NCBI RefSeq assembly: GCF_030818415.1
Contig: NZ_JAUTAE010000001.1
Coordinates: 870,501-934,500 of the forward strand
Reading direction: 5' to 3'
Source: Sphingomonas sp. SORGH_AS_0950
GTDB taxonomy: Bacteria > Pseudomonadota > Alphaproteobacteria > Sphingomonadales > Sphingomonadaceae
DNA length: 64,000 bases
Part shown: positions 48,446-58,350 of the stretch, one piece after another
How positions within the stretch are numbered: the first letter of the stretch is position 1
Layout of the letters: every line of letters starts with the position of its first letter
The notes under the pieces: generated by a model
What the model was told of the DNA's origin: nothing
What the model saw: the letters and a program-made list of their open reading frames with translations, nothing else
Databases searched by the model: none
Translations under genes and position numbers: made by a program

Positions 48446-49042
48446 TCAGACCACCGGCCGGCGCGCACGCAGGGCCTGGGCCAGCGTCCCTTCGTCAAGA
48501 TAGTCCAGCTCGCCGCCCACCGGCAGGCCATGCGCCAGCTGGGTTACGCGGACCGGAAAACGCTCGATCCGCTCGGCGATGTAATGCGCGGTCGTCTGCC
48601 CCTCCAGCGTGGCGTTCATCGCCAGCACCACCTCGTCGATGCCGCCGCCCTCGATCCGGCGGACGAGCGCGTCGATCGCCAGGTCTTCGGGCCGCACGCC
48701 CTCCAGCGCGGACAAGCGGCCGCCCAGCACATGGAAGCGCCCCGGAAACAGCCGCGACCGCTCCAGCGCCCACAGGTCCGCGACCTCCTCGACCACGCAG
48801 AGCGCGCCCGCGTCGCGCCTGGGATCGGCACAGATCGCGCACGGGTTCGCGGTGTCGATATTGCCGCAGGTCGAACAAGTCTCCAGCCGCTCCTCGACCG
48901 CCGCCAGCGCCGACAGCAACGGGGCCAGCGCCGCTTCGCGCTTCTTGAGCAGATGCAGGACCGCGCGCCGCGCCGAACGGGGGCCAAGGCCGGGGATGCG
49001 CGCCAGCGCCTGGGTCAGCGCCTCGATCTCGGGGGATGCCAT
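48446..49042 (-). CDS. recR: Recombination protein RecR
   Basis: Works with RecO and RecF to load RecA at gaps. The 198-residue product has an N-terminal HhH region ([22 protein letters not shown]), a four-Cys zinc finger ([16 protein letters not shown]) and a Toprim domain ([14 protein letters not shown]). It is followed by def and divergent from fmt. Confidence 0.96.
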   Translation of the reverse strand: MASPEIEALTQALARIPGLGPRSARRAVLHLLKKREAALAPLLSALAAVEERLETCSTCGNIDTANPCAICADPRRDAGALCVVEEVADLWALERSRLFPGRFHVLGGRLSALEGVRPEDLAIDALVRRIEGGGIDEVVLAMNATLEGQTTAHYIAERIERFPVRVTQLAHGLPVGGELDYLDEGTLAQALRARRPVV

Positions 49043-49095
49043 GGGGAACAGATAGGGGGTTGCGCGCCGTCCCGCCAGCGCAGAGAGGCATTGCC

Positions 49096-50001
49096 ATGCG
49101 GATCATCTTCATGGGCACGCCGGGCTTTGCCGTCCCGGTCCTGGAAGCCCTGGCGCAGGCCGGGCATGACATCGTCGCCAGCTATAGCCAGCCGCCCCGC
49201 CCCGGCGGGCGGCGCGGGCGGCAACTGGTCGCCTCGCCGGTGCAGCAGGCGGCCGAAGCGCTGGGCATCCCCGTCTTCACCCCCGTCTCGCTGCGCGGCG
49301 AGGAGGAACAGGCGCGGTTCGCGGCGCATGATGCCGATGTCGCGGTGGTCGCGGCCTATGGCCTGATCCTGCCCAGGCCGATCCTGGCTGCGCCGCGCCT
49401 CGGCTGCCTGAACGTCCATGGCTCGCTGCTGCCCCGGTGGCGCGGCGCCGCGCCGATCCAGCGGGCGATCCTGGCGGGGGATGCGGTGACCGGCGTCGGC
49501 ATCATGCAGATGGAGGCGGGGCTCGACACCGGCCCGGTCAAGCTGGAGGACTCCACCCCGATCGGACGCAAGACGACGGGCGAGCTGACCGACGAGCTGG
49601 CGGCGATGGGCGCGCGGCTGATGGTCCGGGTACTGGAAGACCCCGATCGCTATCCGGCGCGGACGCAGCCCGAGGAGGGCGTCACCTATGCCGCCAAGAT
49701 CGACAAGGCCGAGACGCGGATCGACTTCACCCGCTCCGCCGTCGAGGTCGAGCGGCAGGTCCGTGCGTTCAACCCGGCACCCGGCGCCTGGTTCGAGGTC
49801 GCGGGGGAGCGGGTGAAGCTGCTCGCCGCCGAGCCGGTCGAGGCCGAAGGGGCCCCTGGCGAGGTGTTGGACGATGCGCTGACCATCGCGTGCGGCGAGG
49901 GCGCGCTGCGCGCCGTCTCGGTCCAGCGCGCCGGGCGTGGCGTGTCGAGCGCGGATGAACTGCTGCGCGGCTTTGCGATCCCGGCGGGAACCCGGCTTTG
50001 A
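49096..50001 (+). CDS. fmt: Methionyl-tRNA formyltransferase
   Basis: Formylates initiator Met-tRNA using 10-formyl-THF. The 301-residue product has the catalytic region [21 protein letters not shown] with the essential Asn-His, [17 protein letters not shown], and a C-terminal tRNA-binding domain ([19 protein letters not shown]). ATG 49096 is preceded by AGAGAGG. It overlaps truA by 4 bp. Confidence 0.96.
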   Translation: MRIIFMGTPGFAVPVLEALAQAGHDIVASYSQPPRPGGRRGRQLVASPVQQAAEALGIPVFTPVSLRGEEEQARFAAHDADVAVVAAYGLILPRPILAAPRLGCLNVHGSLLPRWRGAAPIQRAILAGDAVTGVGIMQMEAGLDTGPVKLEDSTPIGRKTTGELTDELAAMGARLMVRVLEDPDRYPARTQPEEGVTYAAKIDKAETRIDFTRSAVEVERQVRAFNPAPGAWFEVAGERVKLLAAEPVEAEGAPGEVLDDALTIACGEGALRAVSVQRAGRGVSSADELLRGFAIPAGTRL

Positions 50002-50747
50002 CGCGTTTCGCGCTGACGGTCGAATTCGACGGTCGGCCCTTCATGGGCTGGCAGCGCCAGTCGCATGGGCCGAGCGTGCAGCAGGCGCTGGAGGATGCGA
50101 TCCATGCCGTGACCGGCGAGCGCACCGCCGTCCATGCCGCCGGGCGCACCGATGCGGGGGTGCACGGGCTGGCGATGCGGGCGCATGTCGACATCGCCAA
50201 GGACATCGCGCCCTTTCGCCTGATGGAGGCGATCAACGCGCGCATCCGGCCCAACCCGGTGGCGGTGCTGGACTGCGTGACGGTGGCCGACGACTGGCAT
50301 GCGCGCTTTTCGTGCATCCGCCGGTCTTACGAATATCGCATCGTCAACCGCCGCGCCCCCCTGACCCACGAAGCGGGGCTGGCATGGCAGGTGCCCCAGC
50401 CGCTGGACGAGGCCGCGATGGCCGAGGCGGCCTCCCGGCTGGTCGGGCGGCACGACTTCACCACCTTCCGCTCGGTCCATTGCCAGGCGGACAGCCCGGT
50501 CCGCACGCTGGACCTGCTGTCGGTCGAGCGGGTCGGCGTGCGGCTCTATATCCGCGCCGCCGCCCGGTCGTTCCTGCATCATCAGGTGCGTTCGATGGTC
50601 GGCTGTCTCGCGCTGGTCGGCATGGGGCGCTGGACGCCGGACGATGTCGAGGCGGCACTGGTCGCCCGCGACCGCGCGCAGCTGGGGCTGAACGCGCCGT
50701 CGGACGGGCTGTTCTTCGTCGCGGCGGATTATCCCTCGGACGGCTGA
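49998..50747 (+). CDS. truA: tRNA pseudouridine38-40 synthase
   Basis: Makes pseudouridine at tRNA positions 38-40. The 249-residue enzyme has the catalytic Asp in [13 protein letters not shown] and the C-terminal [19 protein letters not shown]. It starts with a TTG that overlaps the fmt TGA, with no other in-frame candidate, so it depends on translational coupling. Its last 19 bp overlap the convergent methyltransferase gene. Confidence 0.94.
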   Translation: MTRFALTVEFDGRPFMGWQRQSHGPSVQQALEDAIHAVTGERTAVHAAGRTDAGVHGLAMRAHVDIAKDIAPFRLMEAINARIRPNPVAVLDCVTVADDWHARFSCIRRSYEYRIVNRRAPLTHEAGLAWQVPQPLDEAAMAEAASRLVGRHDFTTFRSVHCQADSPVRTLDLLSVERVGVRLYIRAAARSFLHHQVRSMVGCLALVGMGRWTPDDVEAALVARDRAQLGLNAPSDGLFFVAADYPSDG

Positions 50748-51925
50748 CGCACGAAGCGCGCCGCCAGCTCGACATGGGTGGACCAGCGGAACTGGCCCAC
50801 CGGCTGCACCCATTCCAGCTGCCAGCCCTGATCGACCATCTCCCGCGCGTCGCGCGCGAAGCTGGCCGGGTTGCACGAGACATAGGCGACCGAGGCGACA
50901 TCGGCGCTGGCCAGCGCCGCCGCCTGGTCGCGTGCGCCCGCGCGCGGCGGGTCGAGCACGATCGCGTCGAAACGGTCCAGCTCCGCCTTGGTCAGCGGGC
51001 GGCGATACAGGTCGCGATGCTCGGCAAAGACCGGCCGCCCCTGCGCATTGGCGGCCCCTTTGAGCGACAGGATCGCGTCGCGCGCACCCTCGGCGGCATA
51101 GACCTTGCCGGGCAGCGCCAGCGCGAAGGTGCCGAGCCCGGCGAACAGATCGGCCGTCGTGCGCGGCCGGCCCACCGCTTCGCGCACCGCCGAGACCAGC
51201 GCGGCCTCACCATCGCGCGTCGCCTGGAGAAAGGCGCCGGGCGGCAGGGGCACGCCCACGCCGCCGAGCGTCACCGTCACCGGCTCGGGCTCCCAGCGCG
51301 TCTCCGGGCCCAGCCCGTCATCGACCGAGAATCGCGCGACGCCGTGCCGCTCGCAAAAACTGATGATCGTCTCCGCCGCTTCGAGGCCATCCGGCGAGAA
51401 ATTGGTGACGAGAACGTCCGCCCCCTGGTCCGCCAGCGTCAGGTGCACGTCGCCGCGCCGCTTGAACCCCAGCCGCTGGAGCAGCGCGCGCAGGGGCGCG
51501 ACCAGCGCGAACAGCACGGGGTCGAGGATATGGCATTCGGCGATATCGACGATCGCGTGGCTCTTTTCCTCCGAGAAGCCGATCATCACGCGCCCGCCCT
51601 TTGCCTCGGCATGCAGCGTGGCGCGGCGACGGCTGCGCGGCGGCGAGACATGGGGCGCGCGAAGCGGCGCGGCCAGCCCCTGCGCATCCAGCGCGGAGGC
51701 GACCCGGTCGGTGACGAAGGCGGCATAGCTTTCGTCATCCAGATGCTGGAGCTGGCACCCGCCACAGCGGGGGAAGTGACCGCAAGGCGGCTCCTGATGA
51801 TGCGGGCCGGGCGTGACGGTGCCGTCCGCTTCCAGCAGGTCGCCGGGGGCGGCAAAGGCGGCGTGGCGGCCATTTTCGGTCACGCCGTCGCCGCGTGCGG
51901 CAACGCGGATGATGATATCGCTCAT
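50729..51925 (-). CDS. RNA m5U methyltransferase (RlmD/TrmA-like class I SAM enzyme)
   Basis: A 398-residue enzyme that methylates C5 of a uridine in rRNA or tRNA. It has an iron-sulfur Cys set near residues 48-57 ([14 protein letters not shown]), SAM motif [24 protein letters not shown] and the catalytic [10 protein letters not shown]. There is no long TRAM domain, only a short N-terminal beta segment. The exact target (23S U747 or U1939 type) is unclear. It is convergent with truA, and the NAD(P)HX repair gene lies upstream on the same strand. Confidence 0.88.
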   Translation of the reverse strand: MSDIIIRVAARGDGVTENGRHAAFAAPGDLLEADGTVTPGPHHQEPPCGHFPRCGGCQLQHLDDESYAAFVTDRVASALDAQGLAAPLRAPHVSPPRSRRRATLHAEAKGGRVMIGFSEEKSHAIVDIAECHILDPVLFALVAPLRALLQRLGFKRRGDVHLTLADQGADVLVTNFSPDGLEAAETIISFCERHGVARFSVDDGLGPETRWEPEPVTVTLGGVGVPLPPGAFLQATRDGEAALVSAVREAVGRPRTTADLFAGLGTFALALPGKVYAAEGARDAILSLKGAANAQGRPVFAEHRDLYRRPLTKAELDRFDAIVLDPPRAGARDQAAALASADVASVAYVSCNPASFARDAREMVDQGWQLEWVQPVGQFRWSTHVELAARFVRQPSEG

Positions 51926-51929
51926 GCGA

Positions 51930-53309
51930 TCAGCCTCTGACGGCGGAAAGCGCGTCTGCCAAGTCGTCGGCGATGAAAGCCGCCCCGCAACGCCGCGCCG
52001 CCTCGGCATGAAGCCACACGCCCGCCGCCGCCGCCTCGAACGGATCGAGCCCGGCTGCCAGCATCGCGCCGATCGCGCCCGCTAGCACGTCGCCGGTCCC
52101 CGCGGTCGACAGCCAGGAATTGGCCTCCGGGCACAGAATGGTGCGGCCATCGGGCGCGGTGATGACCGTGTCGGCGCCCTTATGGACGACGACCGCCCCG
52201 GTCCGCTCGGCCGCGCGGCGGGTGCGATCGGGCTTGCTGCCGGGGCCATCGCCGAACAGATGGCTGAACTCGCCGCCATGCGGGGTCAGGATCTTGGGGC
52301 CGATATGCTGCCCCAGCGCCTCGGCATCGATCAGCCGCAGCGCATCGCCGTCGACGACCAGCGGGCGGCCGCTGCCCAGCGCCGCCGCCAGCCGGGCGCT
52401 GGCGTCGCCATCGCGGCCCAGGCCGGGGCCGATGACGATCGCGCCGATCCGCTGCTCGTCCAGTGCTTCGGGCGCATAGTCGCGGCGGACGATGGCATGC
52501 GGATGCGCGACGGCGGACGCCCCCGCGCTCAAATGAAGGACATAGCCCGCCCCGGCACGAAGCGCTGCGGTGGCGGCGAGTTCCGACGCTCCCGACATGC
52601 TCCCCGCCACCACCGCGACCATGCCACGGCTATATTTGTGCGATCGGGCGTCGGGCTCGGGCAACGCAGGGCGATCCAGCACATGGGTCGTCCCCTCGAC
52701 CGGCACGCCGATATCGAGCAGCCGCACCTGCCCCATCCGACCGGCGGCGGGTTGCAACAGGTGCGAGGGCTTCACCGCGCCTAGCGCCAGCGTCACGTCG
52801 AAGCAGGGCACATCGCCCCCTATCGCGCCGTCATCGCTCGCGACCCCGCTGGGCATGTCCACCGCGATGGCGAGCCAGGCCTCGCCCGCCAGCCGTGCCT
52901 GCGCCGCCTGCACTATGGGATCGAGCGCCCGCGACAGGCCGATCCCGAACAGCGCATCGACCAGCACCGGCGCAGGACGCGCCGTCGCCAACAGCTCGAC
53001 CGGGCCATCCCAAAGCGCGCGGGCCCAGCGCGCACCGTCGCTGCGCGGGTCGTCGCTCGCCGCGACCCGGACGGCGACGCCCTTATGTTTCAGCGTCGCG
53101 GCGGCGACATAGCCATCCCCGCCATTATTGCCTGGGCCGCACAGGACCAGAACCTCGCGTGGGCCTGCGAGCCGGGCCACGGCCTGGGCCACCGCTTCCC
53201 CCGCACGCCGCATCAGCGCAGTCGGGTCGAGGCCCGATGCGAAGACCGCCGCCTCGGCCGCGCGCATCGCCTCGGCGGTCAGGACGGTGCGGCCAGCGAT
53301 CGGGATCAT
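51930..53309 (-). CDS. nnr: Bifunctional NAD(P)HX epimerase/dehydratase
   Basis: Repairs hydrated NAD(P)H. The N-terminal half (residues 1-210) is the YjeF epimerase domain with LCGPGNNGGDGYVAA. The C-terminal half is the ADP/ATP-dependent dehydratase with KYSRGMVAVVAGS, GPGLGRDG, and the catalytic NSWLSTAGTGDVLAG. The 459-residue length fits the fused form. The start overlaps the upstream lipoprotein stop (ATGA). The next gene on the strand starts 4 bp after it stops. Confidence 0.94.
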   Translation of the reverse strand: MIPIAGRTVLTAEAMRAAEAAVFASGLDPTALMRRAGEAVAQAVARLAGPREVLVLCGPGNNGGDGYVAAATLKHKGVAVRVAASDDPRSDGARWARALWDGPVELLATARPAPVLVDALFGIGLSRALDPIVQAAQARLAGEAWLAIAVDMPSGVASDDGAIGGDVPCFDVTLALGAVKPSHLLQPAAGRMGQVRLLDIGVPVEGTTHVLDRPALPEPDARSHKYSRGMVAVVAGSMSGASELAATAALRAGAGYVLHLSAGASAVAHPHAIVRRDYAPEALDEQRIGAIVIGPGLGRDGDASARLAAALGSGRPLVVDGDALRLIDAEALGQHIGPKILTPHGGEFSHLFGDGPGSKPDRTRRAAERTGAVVVHKGADTVITAPDGRTILCPEANSWLSTAGTGDVLAGAIGAMLAAGLDPFEAAAAGVWLHAEAARRCGAAFIADDLADALSAVRG

Positions 53310-53698
53310 CGCGCGCCGACCGTGGCGGGCAGGCGATAGCGGTCGGGGCCGATGGCGATCTCGATCTCCCGGTCGCCCGCGATGGTGACCTGCGCCGGAA
53401 GCGCCCCATCGGCGGCGGCGACGCCGTGGCCGTCCTGCGTCACCCGAAGCCGCCGGAATCCGCCATCGGAATGGCGAAGGGTCAGGATCACCGCATCGCC
53501 CGCCGCCGATTGCTCGACGGTGCACTCCTGCGAAAATCGCGCGGCCCCCGCCCGGGCACAGGCAATGGCGAGACCGGGCTTTTGGGCCGGAGCGGTGGCG
53601 GCGGCGTCATCCCCCGCCTGGCCATCGCTCCGCCCCGAACATCCGGCCAGCGCCAGGGCGCCGGCCATACAGACGGATTCAGATATCCGCATAGACAT
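53306..53698 (-). CDS. Putative small lipoprotein
   Basis: A 130-residue product with a lipoprotein signal: hydrophobic [12 protein letters not shown] with the lipobox Cys near residue 20. A short Ala/Pro linker and a compact beta-rich domain follow ([47 protein letters not shown]). The start could be 53698 or 53692; neither has a strong ribosome-binding site. It overlaps the 3' end of ilvD by about 20 bp and the nnr start by 4 bp, so it is coupled to both. No family recognised. Confidence 0.65.
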   Translation of the reverse strand: MSMRISESVCMAGALALAGCSGRSDGQAGDDAAATAPAQKPGLAIACARAGAARFSQECTVEQSAAGDAVILTLRHSDGGFRRLRVTQDGHGVAAADGALPAQVTIAGDREIEIAIGPDRYRLPATVGAR

Positions 53699-55400
53699 GG
53701 CGCTCGGACTTGGCGCCGGGATGGGTGACGGCGCCCTGGTGCGCCGGGCCGACATTCTGGGCATAGCGCCACAACACACCGGACTGATAATCGTTCATGC
53801 GCGGAGTCCAGCGGGCGCGGCGTTCGGCCAGCACCTCCTCGGCCACCACTAGGTCGATCGTCCCCGCCTCGGCATCGATGCGGATGGTATCGCCATTCTC
53901 GACCAGCGCGATCGGGCCGCCATCGGCCGCCTCGGGGCCGACATGGCCGATGCAGAAGCCGCGCGTGCCGCCCGAGAAGCGCCCATCGGTGATGAGAGCG
54001 ACCTTCTCGCCCAGACCCTGGCCATAGAGCGCGGCGGTGGTCGACAGCATCTCGCGCATGCCCGGACCGCCCTTGGGCCCTTCATAGCGGATGACGACCA
54101 CGGTGCCGTCGGTGATCTCGCGCGCCTCGACGGCGGCGAACGCCTCTTCCTCGCAATCGAACACGCGCGCGGTGCCTTCGAACTGGAGGCGCTTCATGCC
54201 CGCCACCTTTACGATCGCCCCCTCGGGCGCCAGGCTGCCGCGCAGGCCGACGACGCCGCCGGTCGGCGTGATCGGGGTCTTCACGTCATAGATGACCTTC
54301 TGGTCGGGGTTCCACGTCACCTCGTCGATATTCTCGGCCAGCGTCTTGCCGGTGACGGTGATGCAGTCGCCGTGCAGATAGCCGCCCGCCAGCAGCGTCT
54401 TCATCAGCATATAGACGCCGCCCGCCTCATACATGTCCTTGGCGACATAGCGGCCGCCGGGCTTGAGGTCGGCGATATAGGGGGTGGTCTTGAAGATCTC
54501 GGCCACGTCGAACAGGTCGAAATCGATCCCCGCCTCGTTCGCCATTGCGGGCAGGTGAAGCCCGGCATTGGTCGAGCCGCCGGTCGCGGCGACGACGCGC
54601 GCGGCATTTTCGAACGCCTCGCGGGTGCAGATGTCGCGCGGACGCAGGTTGCGCGCGACCAGCTCCATCACCTGCTCGCCAGCCGCCTCGGCGATGCCGT
54701 GCCGGTCGAGGAAGGGCGCGGGCATCATGTTGCTGTTGGGCAGCGACAGGCCGATCGCCTCGCCGACGCACGCCATGGTGTTGGCGGTGAACTGGCCCCC
54801 GCACGCGCCGTGACCGGGGCAGGCGACCTTTTCCAGCGCGATCAGGTCATGGAGCGGACAATTGCCCGCCGCATGCTGGCCGACCGCCTCGAACACGTCG
54901 ACCACGGTCACGTCACGGTCCTGGTGGCGGCCGGGCAGGATCGAGCCGCCATAGACGAAGATCGACGGCACGTTCAGGCGCAGCATCGCCATCATCATGC
55001 CGGGCAGCGACTTGTCGCATCCGGCAAAGCCCACCAGCGCGTCATAGCAGTGCCCGCGCACCGACAGCTCGACCGAATCCGCGATGACCTCTCGGCTGAC
55101 CAGCGAGGACTTCATCCCCTGATGGCCCATCGCGATGCCGTCGGTCACGGTGATGGTGTTGAACCGGCGCGGCATGCCGCCGCCGCGGATCACCCCGCCC
55201 TGCGCGGCATCGGCCTGCGCATCGAGGGTGGTGTTGCAGGGGGCGGAGTTGTTGCCCGCACTCGCCAGCGCGACGAACGGCTTGGCGATATCCTCTTCCT
55301 GGATACCCATGGCGTAATAATAGCTGCGGTGCGGCGCACGCTCCGGGCCGACGGAAACGTGGCGGGACGGCAGGCGGGACTTGTCGAATTGGCGTGTCAT
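53679..55400 (-). CDS. ilvD: Dihydroxy-acid dehydratase
   Basis: Dehydrates 2,3-dihydroxy acids in branched-chain amino acid synthesis. The 573-residue enzyme has the iron-sulfur Cys motifs in [13 protein letters not shown] and [15 protein letters not shown], plus [12 protein letters not shown]. The N-terminus [20 protein letters not shown] is typical of the alphaproteobacterial form. It continues into the lipoprotein and nnr genes on the same strand. Confidence 0.95.
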   Translation of the reverse strand: MTRQFDKSRLPSRHVSVGPERAPHRSYYYAMGIQEEDIAKPFVALASAGNNSAPCNTTLDAQADAAQGGVIRGGGMPRRFNTITVTDGIAMGHQGMKSSLVSREVIADSVELSVRGHCYDALVGFAGCDKSLPGMMMAMLRLNVPSIFVYGGSILPGRHQDRDVTVVDVFEAVGQHAAGNCPLHDLIALEKVACPGHGACGGQFTANTMACVGEAIGLSLPNSNMMPAPFLDRHGIAEAAGEQVMELVARNLRPRDICTREAFENAARVVAATGGSTNAGLHLPAMANEAGIDFDLFDVAEIFKTTPYIADLKPGGRYVAKDMYEAGGVYMLMKTLLAGGYLHGDCITVTGKTLAENIDEVTWNPDQKVIYDVKTPITPTGGVVGLRGSLAPEGAIVKVAGMKRLQFEGTARVFDCEEEAFAAVEAREITDGTVVVIRYEGPKGGPGMREMLSTTAALYGQGLGEKVALITDGRFSGGTRGFCIGHVGPEAADGGPIALVENGDTIRIDAEAGTIDLVVAEEVLAERRARWTPRMNDYQSGVLWRYAQNVGPAHQGAVTHPGAKSERHVYADI

Positions 55401-55492
55401 GACGCAGCCCTATGTCGCCAGACACCCCGCCCACGCAAGCAAATTTCGCGAGCCATGCCATCGACGGGGCTTTTCGCACCCCGTCGGAACGG

Positions 55493-55855
55493 TCAGAGCG
55501 ACCCCAGCGCCTTCGCCACGCCGTCCATCGTGAACGGCTTTTGCAGGCGCGGGCGGTCGCGGAAGCGTTCGTCCACCGCGTCGTCCGATCCGCCGGTCGC
55601 GAAGACGAAGGGCACGCCGCGCGCCGCCAACGCTTCGGCGACGGGGGTGCTCTTCTGGCCGCCCCGCAGGTTGACGTCGAGGATGGCGGCGTCGATACCC
55701 CCCTCGGCCACCCGCGCCAGCGCGTCGTCGACGCTGTCCACGGTGCCCGCGACCTGTTTGTCGAGGACGTCCAGAAAGTCCTCCAGCATCATGGCGATCA
55801 GGGGTTCGTCCTCGACGATGAGGATCTGCACGGGCTCTGTCATCGGCACCGCCAT
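55493..55855 (-). CDS. Single-domain response regulator
   Basis: A 120-residue receiver: LIVEDEPLIAMMLEDFL, phospho-acceptor in AAILDVNLRGG near residue 59, and LQKPF near 105. There is no output domain. It lies 13 bp downstream of cckA on the same strand, so it may exchange phosphate with it (inference). ATG 55855 and ATG 55843 are both possible starts. Confidence 0.85.
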   Translation of the reverse strand: MAVPMTEPVQILIVEDEPLIAMMLEDFLDVLDKQVAGTVDSVDDALARVAEGGIDAAILDVNLRGGQKSTPVAEALAARGVPFVFATGGSDDAVDERFRDRPRLQKPFTMDGVAKALGSL

Positions 55856-55868
55856 ATCATGCTTTGCG

Positions 55869-58307
55869 TCATCCGCCAGCCGCTTGTTGCGCCAGCGCGA
55901 TCTGCGTGGCCTCGGCAAGCTGCTGCACCGAGAAGGGTTTGGGCAGGAAACCGACATTGGGCAGGGTGATCGACTTGCGCAGCTGTTCCTCGGCATAGCC
56001 CGACATGAACAGCACAGCCAGGTCGGGATAGCGTTTGCGGACCAGCCCGACCATCGTCGGCCCGTCCATGGTCGGCATGACCACGTCGGAGATCAGCAGG
56101 TCGGGCTTGCCATGCCTGTCGAGCATGTCGAGCGCCGCCTCGCCATTTTCCGCCGACAGGACGGTATAGCCCTGCCGGGTCAGCGCGCGTTCGGCGACCG
56201 CGCGGACCATGTCCTCGTCCTCGACCAGCAGGATCGTGCCCGACCCCCAGGGCGTCGGCGCGGGGAGAGCCGGTTTGACCTCCACCGCCTTGCCGACGGG
56301 CACCGCCGGGGCCGCATGGACCGGCAGATAGATGGAGAAACGCGCCCCCCCGCCCGATGGCGATTCGGCGAAGATATAGCCGCCCGACTGCTTGATGATG
56401 CCATAGACGGTCGACAGGCCCAGCCCGGTCCCCTTCCCCATTTCCTTGGTGGTGAAGAAGGGTTCGAAGATCTTGGGCAGGATCTCGACCGGAATGCCCG
56501 TGCCGTTGTCGCTGATGATGAGCGCGGTATAGTCCGCGGCGGGCAGGATGTCGTGGTTCATCGCGCGCACGTCGGCCATCGAGACACCGCGGGTCTGGAT
56601 GGTCAGGATGCCGCCGCCCGCCGGTTCATTCTCCAGGATCGCGTCGCGCGCATTGACCGCCAGGTTGACGACCACCTGCTCCAGCTGCCCCGGATCGGCG
56701 CGGATCGGGCCCAGATTGCGGCCATGGCTGACGTCCAGCCGGACGCGTTCGCCCAGCAGCCGCTTGAGCAGGTTCGACACCTCCGACACGACATCGGGCA
56801 GTTGCAGGATCTGCGGGCGCAGCGTCTGCTGGCGGGAAAAGGCGAGCAACTGGCGGGTCAGGCTCGCCGCGCGGTTGGAATTGGTGCGGATCTGCTGGAT
56901 GTCGTCATAATCGCTGTCGCCGGGCGAATGGCGCATCAGCATCAGGTCGCAATGCCCGATGATCGCGGTCAGGATGTTGTTGAAGTCGTGCGCGACGCCG
57001 CCCGCCAGCTGGCCGACCGCCTGCATCTTGGTCGCCTGCGCTACTTCGCGCTTGAGGCGGCTTTCCTCGGAATTGTCCTTCAGGCTCAACAGCACGGCGG
57101 CGTCGCCCAGCCCCCGCGCGCCCGCGATGGTCAGCGCGACGGGTTCCTCGGGATGATCCTTCAGCCGGACCGCCATGTCGGCCGAATGGGTCGCCCCCCC
57201 GGCGAAGCGGCGGATCGCGTCGGCCACCGCCGCCTTGTCCTCGCGCACCACCAGATCGCCCGGATAGAGCGGCGGCTGCCCGCCATTCACCCCGGCCGCG
57301 CGCATGAAGGCGGAGTTCATCTGGAGGAACCGCCCGTCCCGGTCGACCAGCGCGATGCCGAACGGCATCAGCGAGACGAGCCCACGGACATGGTTGCCCG
57401 CATTCGCCCCGGTGGGCGCGACCATCTGCTGCTCTTCGTCGAGCAGGACGACCAGCATCGGCGCGCCCTCGCCCTCGACAAAGGGGATTTGCAGGATGCG
57501 CAGGCTATGCTGGGTCGCGGCATCCTTTTCGGCGACGAACCGGATCTGGCCGGAGGGGCTGTGGGCGAGGAAGGTCGCGAAGTCGCGGCCGACGATCGAC
57601 TCCATCTCGCCGCCCATCGCCCGCGCGCACAGCACCCGGTTGGCGGCCCGGACGCGGCCATCGGGGGCGATCAGCGCCGCCATGATCCCCGCCGCGCCCA
57701 GCCGGTCGCCATGGATGCCGCCGATCAGTTGCTCGACCGTCTCGGCCAGGTCCTGCTCCTCGGCGATGGCGAAGCGCCAGACCAGCAGGTCCGCCTCGTC
57801 CCCCGACCGGGTGACCAGCACCGACAGCTCGGTGCCCATCACCCCGATCCGGTCGGCCCGGCCCAGTCCGTCGCGCCACGCCGTCCGACCCGCCTGGGCC
57901 AGCGCCTCGACACACGGGCCGTCCAGCGGGACGCCCGGCGGGGTCGGCATGCCGGGAAACAGCGCGGCATAGGCCTCGTTGGCGCAGACCAGACGCCCGG
58001 CGCGGTCGGTCACCGCGATCGCGTCATGGCTGGCATCGGCGACGACGCGCGCGAAATCCCAGTCGATCGTGCGCCGCATCTCCTGCGCGCGCGGGCTGAG
58101 CAGCCGCCACATGACGAGGATGGCGAGCATCAGCAGCGCGGTCGCCAGAAAGCCGGCCGCGACGATCCAGTTCCGGATCGCGAAGAACATCAACCCCGCC
58201 GCCGCCGCACCGCCCAGGATCGAGACGAGCGCGGCGGCACGGACGGGGGACAGGGTTTCGGAAGACGCGATCGCCATGGTGCGACTCATCGTCCGCCGAC
58301 GGGGCAT
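55869..58307 (-). CDS. cckA: CckA-type hybrid histidine kinase
   Basis: An 812-residue hybrid kinase, the cell-cycle kinase that phosphorylates CtrA and CpdR through ChpT in alphaproteobacteria. Two membrane helices occupy residues 22-70, followed by PAS-like domains (about 90-190 and 310-420). HisKA carries H440 ([21 protein letters not shown]), then N-box [13 protein letters not shown] box [20 protein letters not shown], and a C-terminal receiver with [14 protein letters not shown]. The domain order and HDFNNILT motif match CckA. ATG 58307 is used; 58289 is possible. Confidence 0.9.
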   Translation of the reverse strand: MPRRRTMSRTMAIASSETLSPVRAAALVSILGGAAAAGLMFFAIRNWIVAAGFLATALLMLAILVMWRLLSPRAQEMRRTIDWDFARVVADASHDAIAVTDRAGRLVCANEAYAALFPGMPTPPGVPLDGPCVEALAQAGRTAWRDGLGRADRIGVMGTELSVLVTRSGDEADLLVWRFAIAEEQDLAETVEQLIGGIHGDRLGAAGIMAALIAPDGRVRAANRVLCARAMGGEMESIVGRDFATFLAHSPSGQIRFVAEKDAATQHSLRILQIPFVEGEGAPMLVVLLDEEQQMVAPTGANAGNHVRGLVSLMPFGIALVDRDGRFLQMNSAFMRAAGVNGGQPPLYPGDLVVREDKAAVADAIRRFAGGATHSADMAVRLKDHPEEPVALTIAGARGLGDAAVLLSLKDNSEESRLKREVAQATKMQAVGQLAGGVAHDFNNILTAIIGHCDLMLMRHSPGDSDYDDIQQIRTNSNRAASLTRQLLAFSRQQTLRPQILQLPDVVSEVSNLLKRLLGERVRLDVSHGRNLGPIRADPGQLEQVVVNLAVNARDAILENEPAGGGILTIQTRGVSMADVRAMNHDILPAADYTALIISDNGTGIPVEILPKIFEPFFTTKEMGKGTGLGLSTVYGIIKQSGGYIFAESPSGGGARFSIYLPVHAAPAVPVGKAVEVKPALPAPTPWGSGTILLVEDEDMVRAVAERALTRQGYTVLSAENGEAALDMLDRHGKPDLLISDVVMPTMDGPTMVGLVRKRYPDLAVLFMSGYAEEQLRKSITLPNVGFLPKPFSVQQLAEATQIALAQQAAGG

Positions 58308-58350
58308 GGGTCAAGCGCGATCCTGAACCATGCCCCCATGCGGGGCCCGC